In this document: positions 8,840 to 18,353 of the stretch, piece by piece
How positions within the stretch are numbered: the first letter of the stretch is position 1
How the letters are laid out: the number at the start of each line of letters is the position of its first letter
Assembly: GCF_003971235.1 (NCBI RefSeq)
Contig: NZ_CP034661.1
Coordinates: 248,001 to 312,000 of the forward strand
DNA: 64,000 bases
From: Chryseobacterium aureum
Lineage (GTDB): Bacteria; Bacteroidota; Bacteroidia; Flavobacteriales; Weeksellaceae
Direction of reading: 5' to 3'
The notes under the pieces: model-generated
Databases searched by the model: none
What the model saw: only the letters and a program-made list of their open reading frames with translations
Told to the model about the DNA's origin: nothing
Made by a program: the position numbers and the translations under genes

Positions 8840-9301
8840 CTATATCGTTAATCCGTGATTATTTTTCACTTCAGCCATCACAAAAGTACTGTGAGTGCTT
8901 CCGATAGAATCCACAGACCCAAGCTTATTGAACACAAAATCCTGATAATGTTTCATATCTCTTACCTGAACTTTCAGAAGAAAATCAAAATCACCGGAAA
9001 TATTATAGCATTCCGCAACTTCTTCAATCTCTAAAATCTCTTTTACAAAATCATAGCCTACGGACCGGTCGTGAATTTTGAGCTTGATCTGGCAGAAAAC
9101 CGTAAATCCCCGGTTTAGTTTTTCAGCATCAAGAATGGCAGCATATCTTTTAACAAAACCATCCTGTTCCAGCCTTTTCACTCTTTCAAAAACAGGGGAG
9201 GTGGAGAGATTAACTTCTTTTGCCAGCTCTTTAACGGTCAGTTTAGCATTTTTCTGGAGCAGTCTGAGCAGCTGTAAGTCCTTATCATCGAGTTGTTCCA
9301 C
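8840..9301 (-). CDS. Lrp/AsnC family transcriptional regulator
   Basis: A 153-residue protein. The N-terminal winged HTH (residues 1-60) starts LDDKDLQLLRLLQKNAKLTV and carries STSPVFERVKRLEQDG as the recognition region. The C-terminal RAM domain (residues 65-145) includes the effector-binding stretch NISGDFDFLLKVQVRD. Such regulators sense amino acids and form octamers. It is transcribed away from metE, 550 bp from it, so control of methionine or amino-acid metabolism is possible but unproven. Confidence 0.92.
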   Translation of the reverse strand: MEQLDDKDLQLLRLLQKNAKLTVKELAKEVNLSTSPVFERVKRLEQDGFVKRYAAILDAEKLNRGFTVFCQIKLKIHDRSVGYDFVKEILEIEEVAECYNISGDFDFLLKVQVRDMKHYQDFVFNKLGSVDSIGSTHSTFVMAEVKNNHGLTI

Positions 9302-9502
9302 AGAATATTTTTCTTTTAAATGATTAAAACAGTTAAATGTAAGGAATTTTATGCTTATAATTTATGATTTTAAAGTTTAATTTTCTTAATTATTTTGCTT
9401 TTATTGTATTTTTATTCTGTATTGCTAATTTTACACAAAATTAAAAACTTTTACCGAAGACATTCGTTAGAGATAAAAGTACAGTTCTTTACAGATACTT
9501 CA

Positions 9503-9670
9503 TCAAACAGGAAAGGTTTTACTTAAAGTAGATTAATAGGGAATCGTGTGAGAATCACGAGCTGTCGCGCAACTGTAAGTAACACACCAAAGGTTTCTGT
9601 CCTTAGATATCCACTGCCAAAAGCGGGAAGGATGGCAGAAACTGTTACAAGTCAGGAGACCTGCCTTTTA
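9503..9670 (+). promoter_or_regulatory. Cobalamin (adenosyl/methyl-B12) riboswitch controlling metE
   Basis: The leader has the hallmark order of the cobalamin aptamer: TTAATAGGGAATCGTGTGAG, then GAGCTGTCGCGCAACTGTAA, CCACTGCC.AAAAGCGGGAAG, and the B12 box AAGTCAGGAGACCTGCC at about 9659-9675. It lies about 190 bp before metE, the B12-independent methionine synthase, so B12 should switch the gene off in favour of a MetH-type enzyme. A perfect 9-bp hairpin (ATGTATTTC/GAAATACAT, 9732-9758) lies downstream and may belong to the expression platform; no U tract follows it. Confidence 0.93.
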
Positions 9671-9856
9671 CTGAATTGACAATGCTTTCGCGGTCTGAAG
9701 CTTTGGGTCATACAGATGATATATCAGATTGATGTATTTCTTTACAAAGGAAATACATTCTCTGTCATATTGCTGATTTCCTGAATTTTCTTCCGCTAAA
9801 CATTACGAGGCATTGTAAAGGACTTTCCCAATAAGTTTAATTAAAAAGTTTAAAAA

Positions 9857-12160
9857 ATGCAAACTCACATTCTGGGCTATCCGCGTATTGGTAGCAAAAG
9901 AGAACTCAAAAAAGCCTGCGAGCAGTATTGGTCAGGTAAAATTCTTTTGGAAGAACTTCTGAATACAGGAAGAAATATCTGTAATCAAAACTGGAGTATC
10001 CAGAAAGAAGCGGGAATAGACCTTATCCCTTGTAATGATTTTTCTTATTATGATCAGGTATTGGATATGAGCCTTGTGGTAGGGGCAATCCCGACCCGTT
10101 ATCATGAAGTTGTGCTTAAAAAAAATAACGCTGAGCTGGATCTTTATTTTGCCATGGCAAGAGGATATCAGAAAGATGGATTGGATATCACCGCAATGGA
10201 AATGACGAAATGGTTTGATACGAATTACCATTATATCGTCCCGGAATTTTACAGAAACCAACAGTTTAAGCTAAGTTCAGATAAGATTTTCAATGAATTT
10301 GCAGGTGCCAAACAGGCTGGAATCAATCCAAAACCAGTTATCATCGGGCTTGTTTCTTATCTGTTATTAGGAAAAGAAAAAGAAGAAGGATTTGATAAGC
10401 TGGATCTGACCGGAAATCTTCTTCCTGTCTATACAGAGATTTTAACCAAACTTCAGGATCAGGGTGCAGAATGGATTCAGTTTGATGAACCTTTTCTGGC
10501 ATTGGATTTAACAGAGAAAGCAAAAGAAACTTATCTTTCAGTATATGCTGAAATCAGGAAACGTTTCCCAAAACTGAAATTTATTGTGGCCACTTATTTT
10601 GACGGATTAAAAGATAATACACCACTTGCTGCTTCACTTCCTGTAAATACTCTGCATGTTGATTTGGTGAGAAATCCAGAACAGCTGGATGATATCTTAA
10701 ATGTTATTCCGGAAAGCTTAAGTCTTTCATTAGGGGTCATTGATGGTAGAAACATCTGGAAAAATGATTATGAGAAATCGCTGTTTTTCATCAGAAAAGC
10801 CATTGAAAGATTAGGTTCTGAAAGAATTTTCATCGCTCCATCATGTTCATTGCTTCACTCCCCTTGTGATCTTGATTTTGAAACCACACTTAATCCTGAA
10901 ATTAAAAACTGGCTGGCTTTTGCCAAACAGAAAGTGGCAGAAGCAGTAGTGCTTAAAGAACTTGCTTCCGGAACCGAAAATGAACAGATTCTGGAAGCAT
11001 TCGAAGAAAATAAAAAAGCCACTGAAAGCAGAAGAACTTCTTCTCTTATCCATAATGATCAGGTAAAACAAAGAGCTAATGCTGTCACCGAAAAGGATGC
11101 TCAGAGAATAAATAGCTTCAAAATCCGTAAAGAAGAGCAGCAGAAAGTGTTGCAGCTTCCTTTATTCCCAACCACCACCATAGGATCGTTCCCGCAAACC
11201 ACAGAAGTAAGAAGCTGGAGAGCCAAATTCAAAAAAGGAGAGCTTACAGCAGAACAGTACGATACTTTATTGAAAGAGGAAACTCAGAGAACCATCCGCT
11301 GGCAGGAAGAAATCGGTATCGATGTACTGGTTCACGGAGAATTTGAGCGTAATGACATGGTAGAATATTTCGGAGAACAACTGGAAGGATTTGTATTCAC
11401 CAAAAACGGATGGGTACAAAGCTACGGAAGCCGTTGTGTGAAGCCTCCTGTGATCTTTGGTGATGTTTCCCGGCCAACTCCTATGACGGTGTATTGGTCT
11501 CAATATGCCCAGTCGCAGACTGAAAAATGGGTAAAAGGGATGCTTACAGGGCCGGTTACCATTTTACAGTGGTCATTTGTACGTGATGATCAGCCCCGTT
11601 CAGAAACATGTAAGCAGATAGCTTTGGCGATCCGGGATGAGGTTGTGGATCTTGAAAAGGCGGGAATCAGAATTATCCAGATTGATGAACCTGCCATCAG
11701 AGAAGGACTTCCGTTAAGAAAAACAGACTGGCAGAATTATCTGAAGTGGGCGGTAGAGGCTTTCAGAATTTCTGCAAGTGGAGTGGAAGACGCTACCCAG
11801 ATCCATACCCATATGTGCTATTCGGAATTCAATGATATTATTGAAAATATTGCTGACATGGATGCAGACGTAATTACCATAGAATGTTCCCGCTCTCAGA
11901 TGGAATTGCTGAATGCTTTTGCAGACTTTAAATACCCGAATGAAATTGGTCCGGGAGTCTATGATATTCACTCACCAAGAGTTCCGTCAAAAGAAGAAAT
12001 GATCGAGCTGCTGAGAAAAGCGCAGCATGTGATTCCTGCAAACCAGCTTTGGGTAAATCCGGACTGCGGACTGAAAACAAGGCACTGGGATGAAACAGAA
12101 AAAGCTTTAATAGCAATGGTGGCTGCCGCTAAGGAAGCTTCTGTAGAATATGCACTGTAA
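9857..12160 (+). CDS. metE: 5-methyltetrahydropteroyltriglutamate-homocysteine methyltransferase (cobalamin-independent methionine synthase)
   Basis: A full-length 767-residue enzyme that makes methionine from homocysteine and methyl-tetrahydrofolate in the cytoplasm. It starts QTHILGYPRIGSKRELKK, the usual N-terminal homocysteine/folate element. The C-terminal barrel contains FPTTTIGSFPQT near residue 435 and the zinc ligands in HMCYSEF (about 651) and NPDCGLKTR (about 733). The gene stands alone behind a B12 riboswitch and ends at a strong hairpin at 12195. Length and motifs match the family with no breaks. Confidence 0.98.
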   Translation: MQTHILGYPRIGSKRELKKACEQYWSGKILLEELLNTGRNICNQNWSIQKEAGIDLIPCNDFSYYDQVLDMSLVVGAIPTRYHEVVLKKNNAELDLYFAMARGYQKDGLDITAMEMTKWFDTNYHYIVPEFYRNQQFKLSSDKIFNEFAGAKQAGINPKPVIIGLVSYLLLGKEKEEGFDKLDLTGNLLPVYTEILTKLQDQGAEWIQFDEPFLALDLTEKAKETYLSVYAEIRKRFPKLKFIVATYFDGLKDNTPLAASLPVNTLHVDLVRNPEQLDDILNVIPESLSLSLGVIDGRNIWKNDYEKSLFFIRKAIERLGSERIFIAPSCSLLHSPCDLDFETTLNPEIKNWLAFAKQKVAEAVVLKELASGTENEQILEAFEENKKATESRRTSSLIHNDQVKQRANAVTEKDAQRINSFKIRKEEQQKVLQLPLFPTTTIGSFPQTTEVRSWRAKFKKGELTAEQYDTLLKEETQRTIRWQEEIGIDVLVHGEFERNDMVEYFGEQLEGFVFTKNGWVQSYGSRCVKPPVIFGDVSRPTPMTVYWSQYAQSQTEKWVKGMLTGPVTILQWSFVRDDQPRSETCKQIALAIRDEVVDLEKAGIRIIQIDEPAIREGLPLRKTDWQNYLKWAVEAFRISASGVEDATQIHTHMCYSEFNDIIENIADMDADVITIECSRSQMELLNAFADFKYPNEIGPGVYDIHSPRVPSKEEMIELLRKAQHVIPANQLWVNPDCGLKTRHWDETEKALIAMVAAAKEASVEYAL

Positions 12161-12194
12161 AAAACTTTGGAAATAATTAGATACAATCAACAGG

Positions 12195-12225
12195 ATCGTG
12201 CCATGATATTCATGGCACGATTTAT
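12195..12225 (+). terminator. Rho-independent terminator after metE
   Basis: ATCGTGCCATG pairs with CATGGCACGAT around ATATT, followed by TTATT. Confidence 0.8.
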
Positions 12226-12288
12226 TATGATTATTCTGTGAAGAATTGATGAAGTAAGCGTTTTATTACTGACTGTGTTCTTTTTGAA

Positions 12289-13086
12289 CTATTTTGCCTG
12301 TAATGTGCTTGGAGCATAGCCAAACTGCTTTTTAAAGGCATAAGAAAAATGGGATAAATTTTCAAATCCCAGATCCAGATAAATATCCGAAACGGATCTT
12401 CCCTGTTGGGCAAGCAGAAAATGGGCTTCTTTTAATCTTCGAAGCTGAAGCCACTGTCTTGGCGGAATACCAAATATTTTCTGAAAGTCTCTTTTGAATG
12501 CAGATAAACTTCTTCCCGTTAAATAAGCAAAGCGCTCTACATTGACATTGAAATGAAAATTCTTATTCATAAATGCTTCAATATCTATTTTATAGGGTTC
12601 AGAAAAATCAAATAAAATATCCTTAAGACCTGCATCATAATTCAGCAGCAGCAATAAAGCTTCTTTCTGCTTAAGCCGGAGAATTTCCTCTGAAGCAGGA
12701 AGATCTTCATAAGCTGATAATGAGTACATAAAAGAATGCAATGCCTTTTGATCAGGTTTTATATAAGCGGGAACATGGTCTTTCTTTTCTGCCTGATATC
12801 CATATTCACGGCTGAAATCCTGAAGCATGGCATCATCAAAATAGATGGAAATGGTTCGTACTTCTCCATTTTTAGGAGGATATTTTGCAAATTTCAATAA
12901 GCTGTTTTTCCTGGCAGAATAAAGCTCGCCTTCCTTGAAGATTGTTTTTGTAATGCCGTCATTCAGCTCCATTTCTCCGGAAAGAACCAATCCCAGACTG
13001 TGAATTTGCGCAAATTGCTCTCCTTCCCGGAATTCTGAAAAGTGACAGGAATAATTAATCGGAAAACGGATGGTATTTTCACTCAT
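12289..13086 (-). CDS. AraC family transcriptional regulator
   Basis: A 265-residue protein with an N-terminal cupin-like sensing domain (about 1-150) and two C-terminal HTH motifs (about 165-262), including RSLSAFKRDFQKIFGIPPRQW and the signature GFENLSHFSYAFKKQFGYAP. It is encoded on the same strand as, and 120 bp downstream of, an aldehyde dehydrogenase gene, a likely target or co-transcribed partner. The inducer is unknown. Confidence 0.92.
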   Translation of the reverse strand: MSENTIRFPINYSCHFSEFREGEQFAQIHSLGLVLSGEMELNDGITKTIFKEGELYSARKNSLLKFAKYPPKNGEVRTISIYFDDAMLQDFSREYGYQAEKKDHVPAYIKPDQKALHSFMYSLSAYEDLPASEEILRLKQKEALLLLLNYDAGLKDILFDFSEPYKIDIEAFMNKNFHFNVNVERFAYLTGRSLSAFKRDFQKIFGIPPRQWLQLRRLKEAHFLLAQQGRSVSDIYLDLGFENLSHFSYAFKKQFGYAPSTLQAK

Positions 13087-13206
13087 ATCTCAGGCGGTAT
13101 TTCTTGGATTCTTATTCAAACTTACAAAACTTTTTTTATGATCATCTCTTGTGAATATATTTAAATTCTCCAAAACCGATATTCATTGGCTTTGAGGAAT
13201 ACAGAA

Positions 13207-14622
13207 TTATACAAGGATTGCTTTAGGCTCCAGGTACGCTTCCAGACCGAATACTCCAAATTCACGTCCGATACCACTTTGTTTAAAGCCACCGAAAGGC
13301 GCATAAGGGTCATGGGCAAATCCATTAATACAGATTCTTCCGGCATCTATCTGTGCCGCTACCCGTTCTGCATGTTCTTTATCCGCAGAGCTGATATATG
13401 CAGCAAGACCATAAGTAGTGTCATTGGCAATAGAAATGGCTTCCTCTTCATTGTTATAAGGAATGATTGAAAGTACAGGTCCAAAAATTTCTTCCTGAGC
13501 AATCCGCATATCATTACGGACATTGGTGAATAGAGTTGCTTTTACGAAATTACCCTTTTCAAGGCCTTCAGGCTTTCCTTCACCACCGGCAAGGAGAACA
13601 GCCCCTTCTTCCTGTCCCAGACGGATGTAGCTTTGTACTCTTTCAAACTGTTTTGCACTTACCATGGGACCTACAAGCGTATCTTCATCGCCGGGGTTTC
13701 CCACTTTTACCTGCTCAGCAGCTTTTTTAGCCAGCTCATTCACTTCATCCAGTCTGTTCTGGGGAACAAGCAGACGGGTAGGGGCAATACAGGCCTGTCC
13801 ATTATTCATATAGGCCCCGAAAACAGCCATCGGGATTGCCTGATTAAAATCGGCATCCTCCAGAATGATATTGGGAGACTTTCCTCCAAGTTCCAGAGTT
13901 ACTCTCTTCATCGTATCTACAGCACCTTTTGCAATTGCTTTTCCAGTCTGGGTAGATCCTGTGAAGGAGATTTTAGCAATATCCGGATGCCGGGTAATTT
14001 CTGCACCAACTACATTTCCCAATCCATTAACAATATTAAAAACCCCTTGCGGTAAGCCTGCTTCATGAAAGCATTCCGTGAGCAGCTGGGTTTGTACGGC
14101 ACTCATCTCGCTTGGTTTGATAACAGCTGTACAGCCTGCAGCAATAGCGGTAGCCAGTTTATTACAAATGAAGCTGTTGCTGGCATTCCATGGAGTGATA
14201 ATTCCTACTACCCCTAAAGACTCAAAACGTACTTTAGAATGTCCCACAGTTCTTTCGAAATCATAAGATTCTAAAGTGTTTATGATAGCTGTAAAGGCAG
14301 AAATTGCATTTTGAACACTCATTCTGCAGAATTGCAATGTACCTCCATATTCATTAACCATGGCAGAAACCAGTTCAGTTTCTCTTTTGCTTACGGTTTC
14401 GTGCAGTTTTTTAAGAAGGCTGATTCTTTCTTCTTTTGTTGTTTTCGAGAATGTGGTAAAAGCTTTCTTTGCCGCTGCAATGGCCATTTGGGTATCTTCT
14501 TCATTTCCCAGCACTACTTCTCCGGTTTTCTCATTGGTAGCTGGGTTAATAAGATCAAAAGTTTCTGTTCCTTTTGGAGTTACGAATTCTCCGTTGACGT
14601 AAATTTTAGTAATCTGTATCAT
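13207..14622 (-). CDS. NAD(P)-dependent aldehyde dehydrogenase
   Basis: A 471-residue aldehyde dehydrogenase that oxidises aldehydes to acids. The general base Glu244 lies in LELGGKSPN and the catalytic Cys278 in NNGQACIAP. The cofactor-binding ITPWNASNS (143-150) and FTGSTQTG (220-227) elements are present. Length matches the ALDH superfamily. The gene precedes an AraC regulator on the same strand. The N139-like Asn in WNAS suits an aldehyde oxidiser; the physiological substrate is not determined. Confidence 0.93.
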   Translation of the reverse strand: MIQITKIYVNGEFVTPKGTETFDLINPATNEKTGEVVLGNEEDTQMAIAAAKKAFTTFSKTTKEERISLLKKLHETVSKRETELVSAMVNEYGGTLQFCRMSVQNAISAFTAIINTLESYDFERTVGHSKVRFESLGVVGIITPWNASNSFICNKLATAIAAGCTAVIKPSEMSAVQTQLLTECFHEAGLPQGVFNIVNGLGNVVGAEITRHPDIAKISFTGSTQTGKAIAKGAVDTMKRVTLELGGKSPNIILEDADFNQAIPMAVFGAYMNNGQACIAPTRLLVPQNRLDEVNELAKKAAEQVKVGNPGDEDTLVGPMVSAKQFERVQSYIRLGQEEGAVLLAGGEGKPEGLEKGNFVKATLFTNVRNDMRIAQEEIFGPVLSIIPYNNEEEAISIANDTTYGLAAYISSADKEHAERVAAQIDAGRICINGFAHDPYAPFGGFKQSGIGREFGVFGLEAYLEPKAILV

Positions 14623-15124
14623 TTTGATGATTTTAATACCACAAAGTTCGGCAGAAACTGAAAAGGCAGGTTTGTTGTATAGCTCAATTTTTCTTTGTTG
14701 TATGGTTCACTTTACGGATTGTGCAGTTGTACTTTTTTAATTTTAGACGTGAAAAGATTTTGTCATTCAATAAAATTGACTACTTTTATCATAACCAAGT
14801 AAATAACTCGTTTTGAGAACAACTCTTAAACTTATTTTCGCTTAGTATCAGTCTCCGAACCACAGGCTGATCGTTCTTTCGTTTGGGTAACTCTGCCCGA
14901 ACAGGTTTTCATTTCACCATATTATTTATCGTATTACCCTAAAAATGGGGTTCTGTCTGCTGTTTAGGCTTTGATAACTGCTATTGATTATAAACTGAAC
15001 TTTGCAGCAAATTATAGCTTAAAAAACGCTTAAAGCTATCAACGGATGTTAATAATCTCCTTGTAATACGTGAATACTATGGAAAAAATCCAACAAAGAA
15101 TTATAATAAGCACGATCATAAGCG
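14623..15124. other. 500-bp gap with two small hairpins, no gene recognised
   Basis: A divergent intergenic region between the aldehyde dehydrogenase (minus) and DUF1062 (plus) genes. It must hold both promoters; none matches the consensus well. Two adjacent hairpins are visible: ATCAG/CTGAT (14847-14871) and GTTTGGG/CCCGAAC (14881-14902). No open frame of note. Confidence 0.5.
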
Positions 15125-15772
15125 ATGAGTATCCAACATATCTGGGAGGTAAAAGCGAAAAATACTCCCTTACTTAAAAAGAAATGCAGCCATTGTAATA
15201 CCGACAGATTTCAATGCAGTGATAAATTCAGGCTGAATGCCCAGAAAAAGAATATTGATATATGGCTAATTTACCGATGTGTAAAATGCAGCAACACCTA
15301 TAATATGACTGTCTTTTCAAGAATCAGAACAGAATCCATCAGTAAAGAGCTATTCAGTAAATTTTCGGAAAACAATACAGAAATTGCCTGGAAGTATGCC
15401 TTTTCAAAGGAGATAATGAGAAAAAACAATGTAGAAGCTGATTGGGAAAATGTTGCATATGAAATTCTGTCTCCCAAACTTCCGGTGGAAGATCTTATTA
15501 ATATGAATGAAGAAATGGTTTTATTTCAAATACACTGTTCCTTTGACTTTAATATGAGCGTTTCAGCACTGATCCGAACATGTTTAGGTTTTTCTTCCTC
15601 TACATTGAATTTATTGCATGAATCTGATGCCGTTTATTATAACGACAGGCCTTTTCAGAAGAAATATAAGTTTAAAAATGATGATATTATTAAAATCAAC
15701 AGGCAGGCCCTGATCAATACTTATCTTACAGGAAAGGAAGATTTATTGCATAATGCTGAAGATGATCAATAA
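15125..15772 (+). CDS. DUF1062 domain-containing protein
   Basis: A 215-residue protein. Near the N-terminus are two CxxC pairs, KKCSHCNTDRF (about 20-30) and YRCVKCSNTYNM (about 51-62), that look like a zinc ribbon, followed by a helical region and a C-terminal basic stretch. This layout fits DUF1062, a family of unknown function. A strong terminator follows directly. No neighbour suggests a pathway. Confidence 0.8.
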   Translation: MSIQHIWEVKAKNTPLLKKKCSHCNTDRFQCSDKFRLNAQKKNIDIWLIYRCVKCSNTYNMTVFSRIRTESISKELFSKFSENNTEIAWKYAFSKEIMRKNNVEADWENVAYEILSPKLPVEDLINMNEEMVLFQIHCSFDFNMSVSALIRTCLGFSSSTLNLLHESDAVYYNDRPFQKKYKFKNDDIIKINRQALINTYLTGKEDLLHNAEDDQ

Positions 15773-15776
15773 TCAC

Positions 15777-15810
15777 AAAAAACCTCCTGATCAGTGATCG
15801 GGAGGTTTTT
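15777..15810 (+). terminator. Rho-independent terminator, probably bidirectional
   Basis: AAAAACCTCC pairs with GGAGGTTTTT around a GATCAGTGATC centre; T runs lie on both sides. It separates the converging DUF1062 gene and the Crp-like gene. Confidence 0.88.
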
Positions 15811-15826
15811 GTTTACTGAAATATGC

Positions 15827-16288
15827 TCAGTCCCATTTGCTTTGAACAGAAATTGCATATTTTCCGGCTCCGGTAAAGAAAAAACTTATGCTTACAAGCA
15901 TGCAGATCACAAGCAGTTCTAAAGCCCATAATAATTCCAGATTGCTTTTACTGATCTGTTTGATCGTGGTATCTTCATTAGCCTGAATGAACATTCTTGA
16001 TGGAAGCTCACACAGATAGCTGTAAAGATCATTCACCCACCAGTTTTCAATACCCAGCTGAGTAGTATTTTCCTTCCCTTTTTCATCAATATGATACGCA
16101 TACAGGCTTCCCTTTGCAATGAAGTGCATTTGTCTGGAAACCTGTCCTTCACGAAGCAGATACTCTTTCTTTTTAAGGAATATGATTTCTAATTTTGACG
16201 TGATACAGTGAATGTCCTGATCTTCTAATGAAACGATTTCTCTAAAGTGTTCTATAAGTTGTGAAAGTATTTTATCTGTATCCGTCAT
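15827..16288 (-). pseudogene. Crp/Fnr cyclic-nucleotide-binding N-terminus joined to a DoxX-like tail (probable deletion fusion)
   Basis: The first ~120 residues form a normal cNMP-binding domain of a Crp/Fnr regulator (LLREGQVSRQMHFIAKGSLY, then GIENWWVNDLYSYL and KQISKSNLELL). Where the dimerisation helix and the DNA-binding HTH should follow, the sequence changes to a hydrophobic segment and ends FFFTGAGKYAISVQSKWD. That ending looks like the C-terminus of a DoxX membrane protein, whose family often ends 'GaGkySlD'. So an in-frame deletion may have joined two neighbouring genes, removing the HTH. The product cannot bind DNA as a normal Crp and is probably a pseudogene, though the frame is intact. 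Confidence 0.55.
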
Positions 16289-16370
16289 AAGAATTTGTGC
16301 GTATAGCGTAGAGATACAAATTTAAATAAATATTGGATAGTTGAGTTTCAGGAGATGCTTATAAAAGCAA

Positions 16371-16405
16371 GAAGACCACAATTTACGGGCTAAATTGTGG
16401 TCTTC
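16371..16405 (-). terminator. Strong hairpin terminator
   Basis: GAAGACCACAATTTA pairs perfectly with TAAATTGTGGTCTTC around CGGGC. It lies just downstream of the minus-strand gene at 16426-16839. Confidence 0.8.
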
Positions 16406-16425
16406 TCCTTCTAAGAACTATTTAA

Positions 16426-16839
16426 CTACGATTCTGTTTTCAAATAACCATAATGTAAAGCAGTCTCTTTTCCAAATAAGCTTGAGAAAATATTCTGAAA
16501 CTCATGGATATATCTGCATTTTATGGCATTCCCGTATATTTTCAGACCTTCCAGTATTTTTCTGGAGCTTAGGTCTATATCGTATTTTATAAAGGATTCC
16601 GGTCTTTCATATCGGATGCTCTGATCCGAACTGTATGTTCTTGAAAATCCCAGTTTTTCAAGCCATTCTTCTGTTATTTTAATGGGCTTAATGGAATCCG
16701 CCGGAACTGAAATGCTTTGAACATCATTTTCAATTTTAACAAAATAATCCTGTTCTACATTGTGAAAGATCTCTGTAATGGTATAAATCTGGTTTTTGTA
16801 TTCCACTAAGTTCTTGATTTTTAGATCTGCTACGTTCAT
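16426..16839 (-). CDS. Hypothetical protein of phage/plasmid-like type
   Basis: A 137-residue protein. I take the start at 16839 (MNVADLKIKNLVEYKNQIY), because this opening resembles small Bacteroidota proteins that begin 'M(K/N)xxxLRIGNLV'; the frame is open 30 codons further up. The body contains ITEEWLEKLGF and a C-terminal part ending GYLKTES. Such proteins are often found on phages, plasmids and integrated elements and have no known function. It ends at a strong hairpin. Confidence 0.65.
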   Translation of the reverse strand: MNVADLKIKNLVEYKNQIYTITEIFHNVEQDYFVKIENDVQSISVPADSIKPIKITEEWLEKLGFSRTYSSDQSIRYERPESFIKYDIDLSSRKILEGLKIYGNAIKCRYIHEFQNIFSSLFGKETALHYGYLKTES

Positions 16840-17036
16840 AATATTTTGAGTTTTTAGTTGATGATAGGGTCTCAGATAAATATCAAATAGTATGCCCGAC
16901 ATTGTATTTTTGGATTCTGTTTTAGTCAATAATAGGTTAAATTTTTACTATAAAAAATTAATAATGTGTTAAATAGTACACACAAAGGCGAATTATCACC
17001 CATGCCTTGCAAAATAGATGTGGTATGTATGTGGTA

Positions 17037-18239
17037 TCAGTTTTTTATTCTGGCTTTGGGAATGGCATTAAAAGTTGTAAGTATAAGAGCTGTGATAACC
17101 GAAATAATGAGGACGGCAATGAAGACATTCCAGGAATAGGCATGAAGCAGATAGCCGGTACCGCTTCCCAGAATACTTGAGCCGAAATAGTAGAACAGCC
17201 AGTAAATAGAAGTGGCTGAAGATTTTCCTCTTTTGGCATACAACGCAGTCATCTGGCTTGCCATGGTATGAGCCGCAAAAAAGGAAAGTGTAAAAAGCCC
17301 GAGCCCGAAAATAAGGATATAAATGTTTTCAGACAGCAGCATAGCAGCCCCTGTAATCATGGACAGGATGGAGGCTTTAAGAATGCTGTTCATAGGAAAT
17401 CTTCTGGAAAGGCGGCCTGTAATCATAGTTCCAAACACTCCGAAAATATACATCAGGAAGATAAATGCGATAATAAAATGACTTAAAGAAAAAGGTTTTG
17501 CTTCCAGTCTGAAAGTGAGGTAATTATAAACACTTACAAAAACCCCCATCAGCAAAGCCGCAGTACAGTATAAACGAAGCATATAAGGGTTGGTAAGAAA
17601 AAACTTCATCTGCTTTACTTTAAGATGATAATCTGTCTTCTGCGGATTGAAAAATCTGGATTCCGGGAAGAGTTTCCAGAATACAGCGCCCAAAATACAA
17701 CTTTCTATCCCGATCAGCAGAACCGCATTGCGCCACCCGAATTCTCCCGCAAACAGAGTTGCCATTATCCTTCCGCTCATTCCGCCAATTGTATTTCCGC
17801 TGAGGTACATGCTGATAGCAGCCGGTACCGCCAAAGCGTCTACCTCCTCTGTAAGGTAGGCAAGAGCCACTGCAGATACTCCGGAGACAACAAATCCCTT
17901 CAGTACACCCACCGCAATCAGAATGCTTAAACTAGGGATCCAGGTAGAAATAATAGTAAGGAACGCAGAAGAAATCAGTGAAAAGACCATCAGTTTTTTC
18001 CTTGAATAGCTGTCTGCTTTAAAGGCAAAAAATAATAATCCCAGTGCCATACCTATTGTAGATGAAGATACCAAAAGGGAAGTATCGCCCACGGATACCC
18101 CAAACTGCTCTGCGGCCATTGGCAGCAAAGGCTGGAAAAGATAAAGCTGTGCAAAAACAGAAAGTCCTGAAAAGAAAATACAAAGTTTTATAGATCGGAA
18201 ACGGGCGCTTCCCTGGGTGGCTTTTTCAGATGAATTCAT
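17037..18239 (-). CDS. MFS transporter (Bcr/CmlA/YnfM-like efflux type)
   Basis: About 400 residues with twelve predicted membrane helices. The N-terminal half has FLQPLLPMAAEQFGVSVGDTS-like opening sequence (LFQPLLPMAAEQFG) and the inter-helix loop FKADSYSRKKLMVF, the MFS signature region. The second half repeats a loop GRLSRRFPMNS. This is closest to YnfM/AraJ-type drug or sugar efflux carriers in the inner membrane. I chose ATG 18239; the frame extends four codons up only with TTG. The substrate is unknown. Confidence 0.88.
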   Translation of the reverse strand: MNSSEKATQGSARFRSIKLCIFFSGLSVFAQLYLFQPLLPMAAEQFGVSVGDTSLLVSSSTIGMALGLLFFAFKADSYSRKKLMVFSLISSAFLTIISTWIPSLSILIAVGVLKGFVVSGVSAVALAYLTEEVDALAVPAAISMYLSGNTIGGMSGRIMATLFAGEFGWRNAVLLIGIESCILGAVFWKLFPESRFFNPQKTDYHLKVKQMKFFLTNPYMLRLYCTAALLMGVFVSVYNYLTFRLEAKPFSLSHFIIAFIFLMYIFGVFGTMITGRLSRRFPMNSILKASILSMITGAAMLLSENIYILIFGLGLFTLSFFAAHTMASQMTALYAKRGKSSATSIYWLFYYFGSSILGSGTGYLLHAYSWNVFIAVLIISVITALILTTFNAIPKARIKN

Positions 18240-18353
18240 GATTTTTTGCAATTAAGATGCAGTGGTTTGACAGAAAATTAAGCAGTACAAATTTCCTGAT
18301 TATTTTCCGAATGTAAAAATCATTATTTCAATAGTAGGTATGGACGAAACTGA

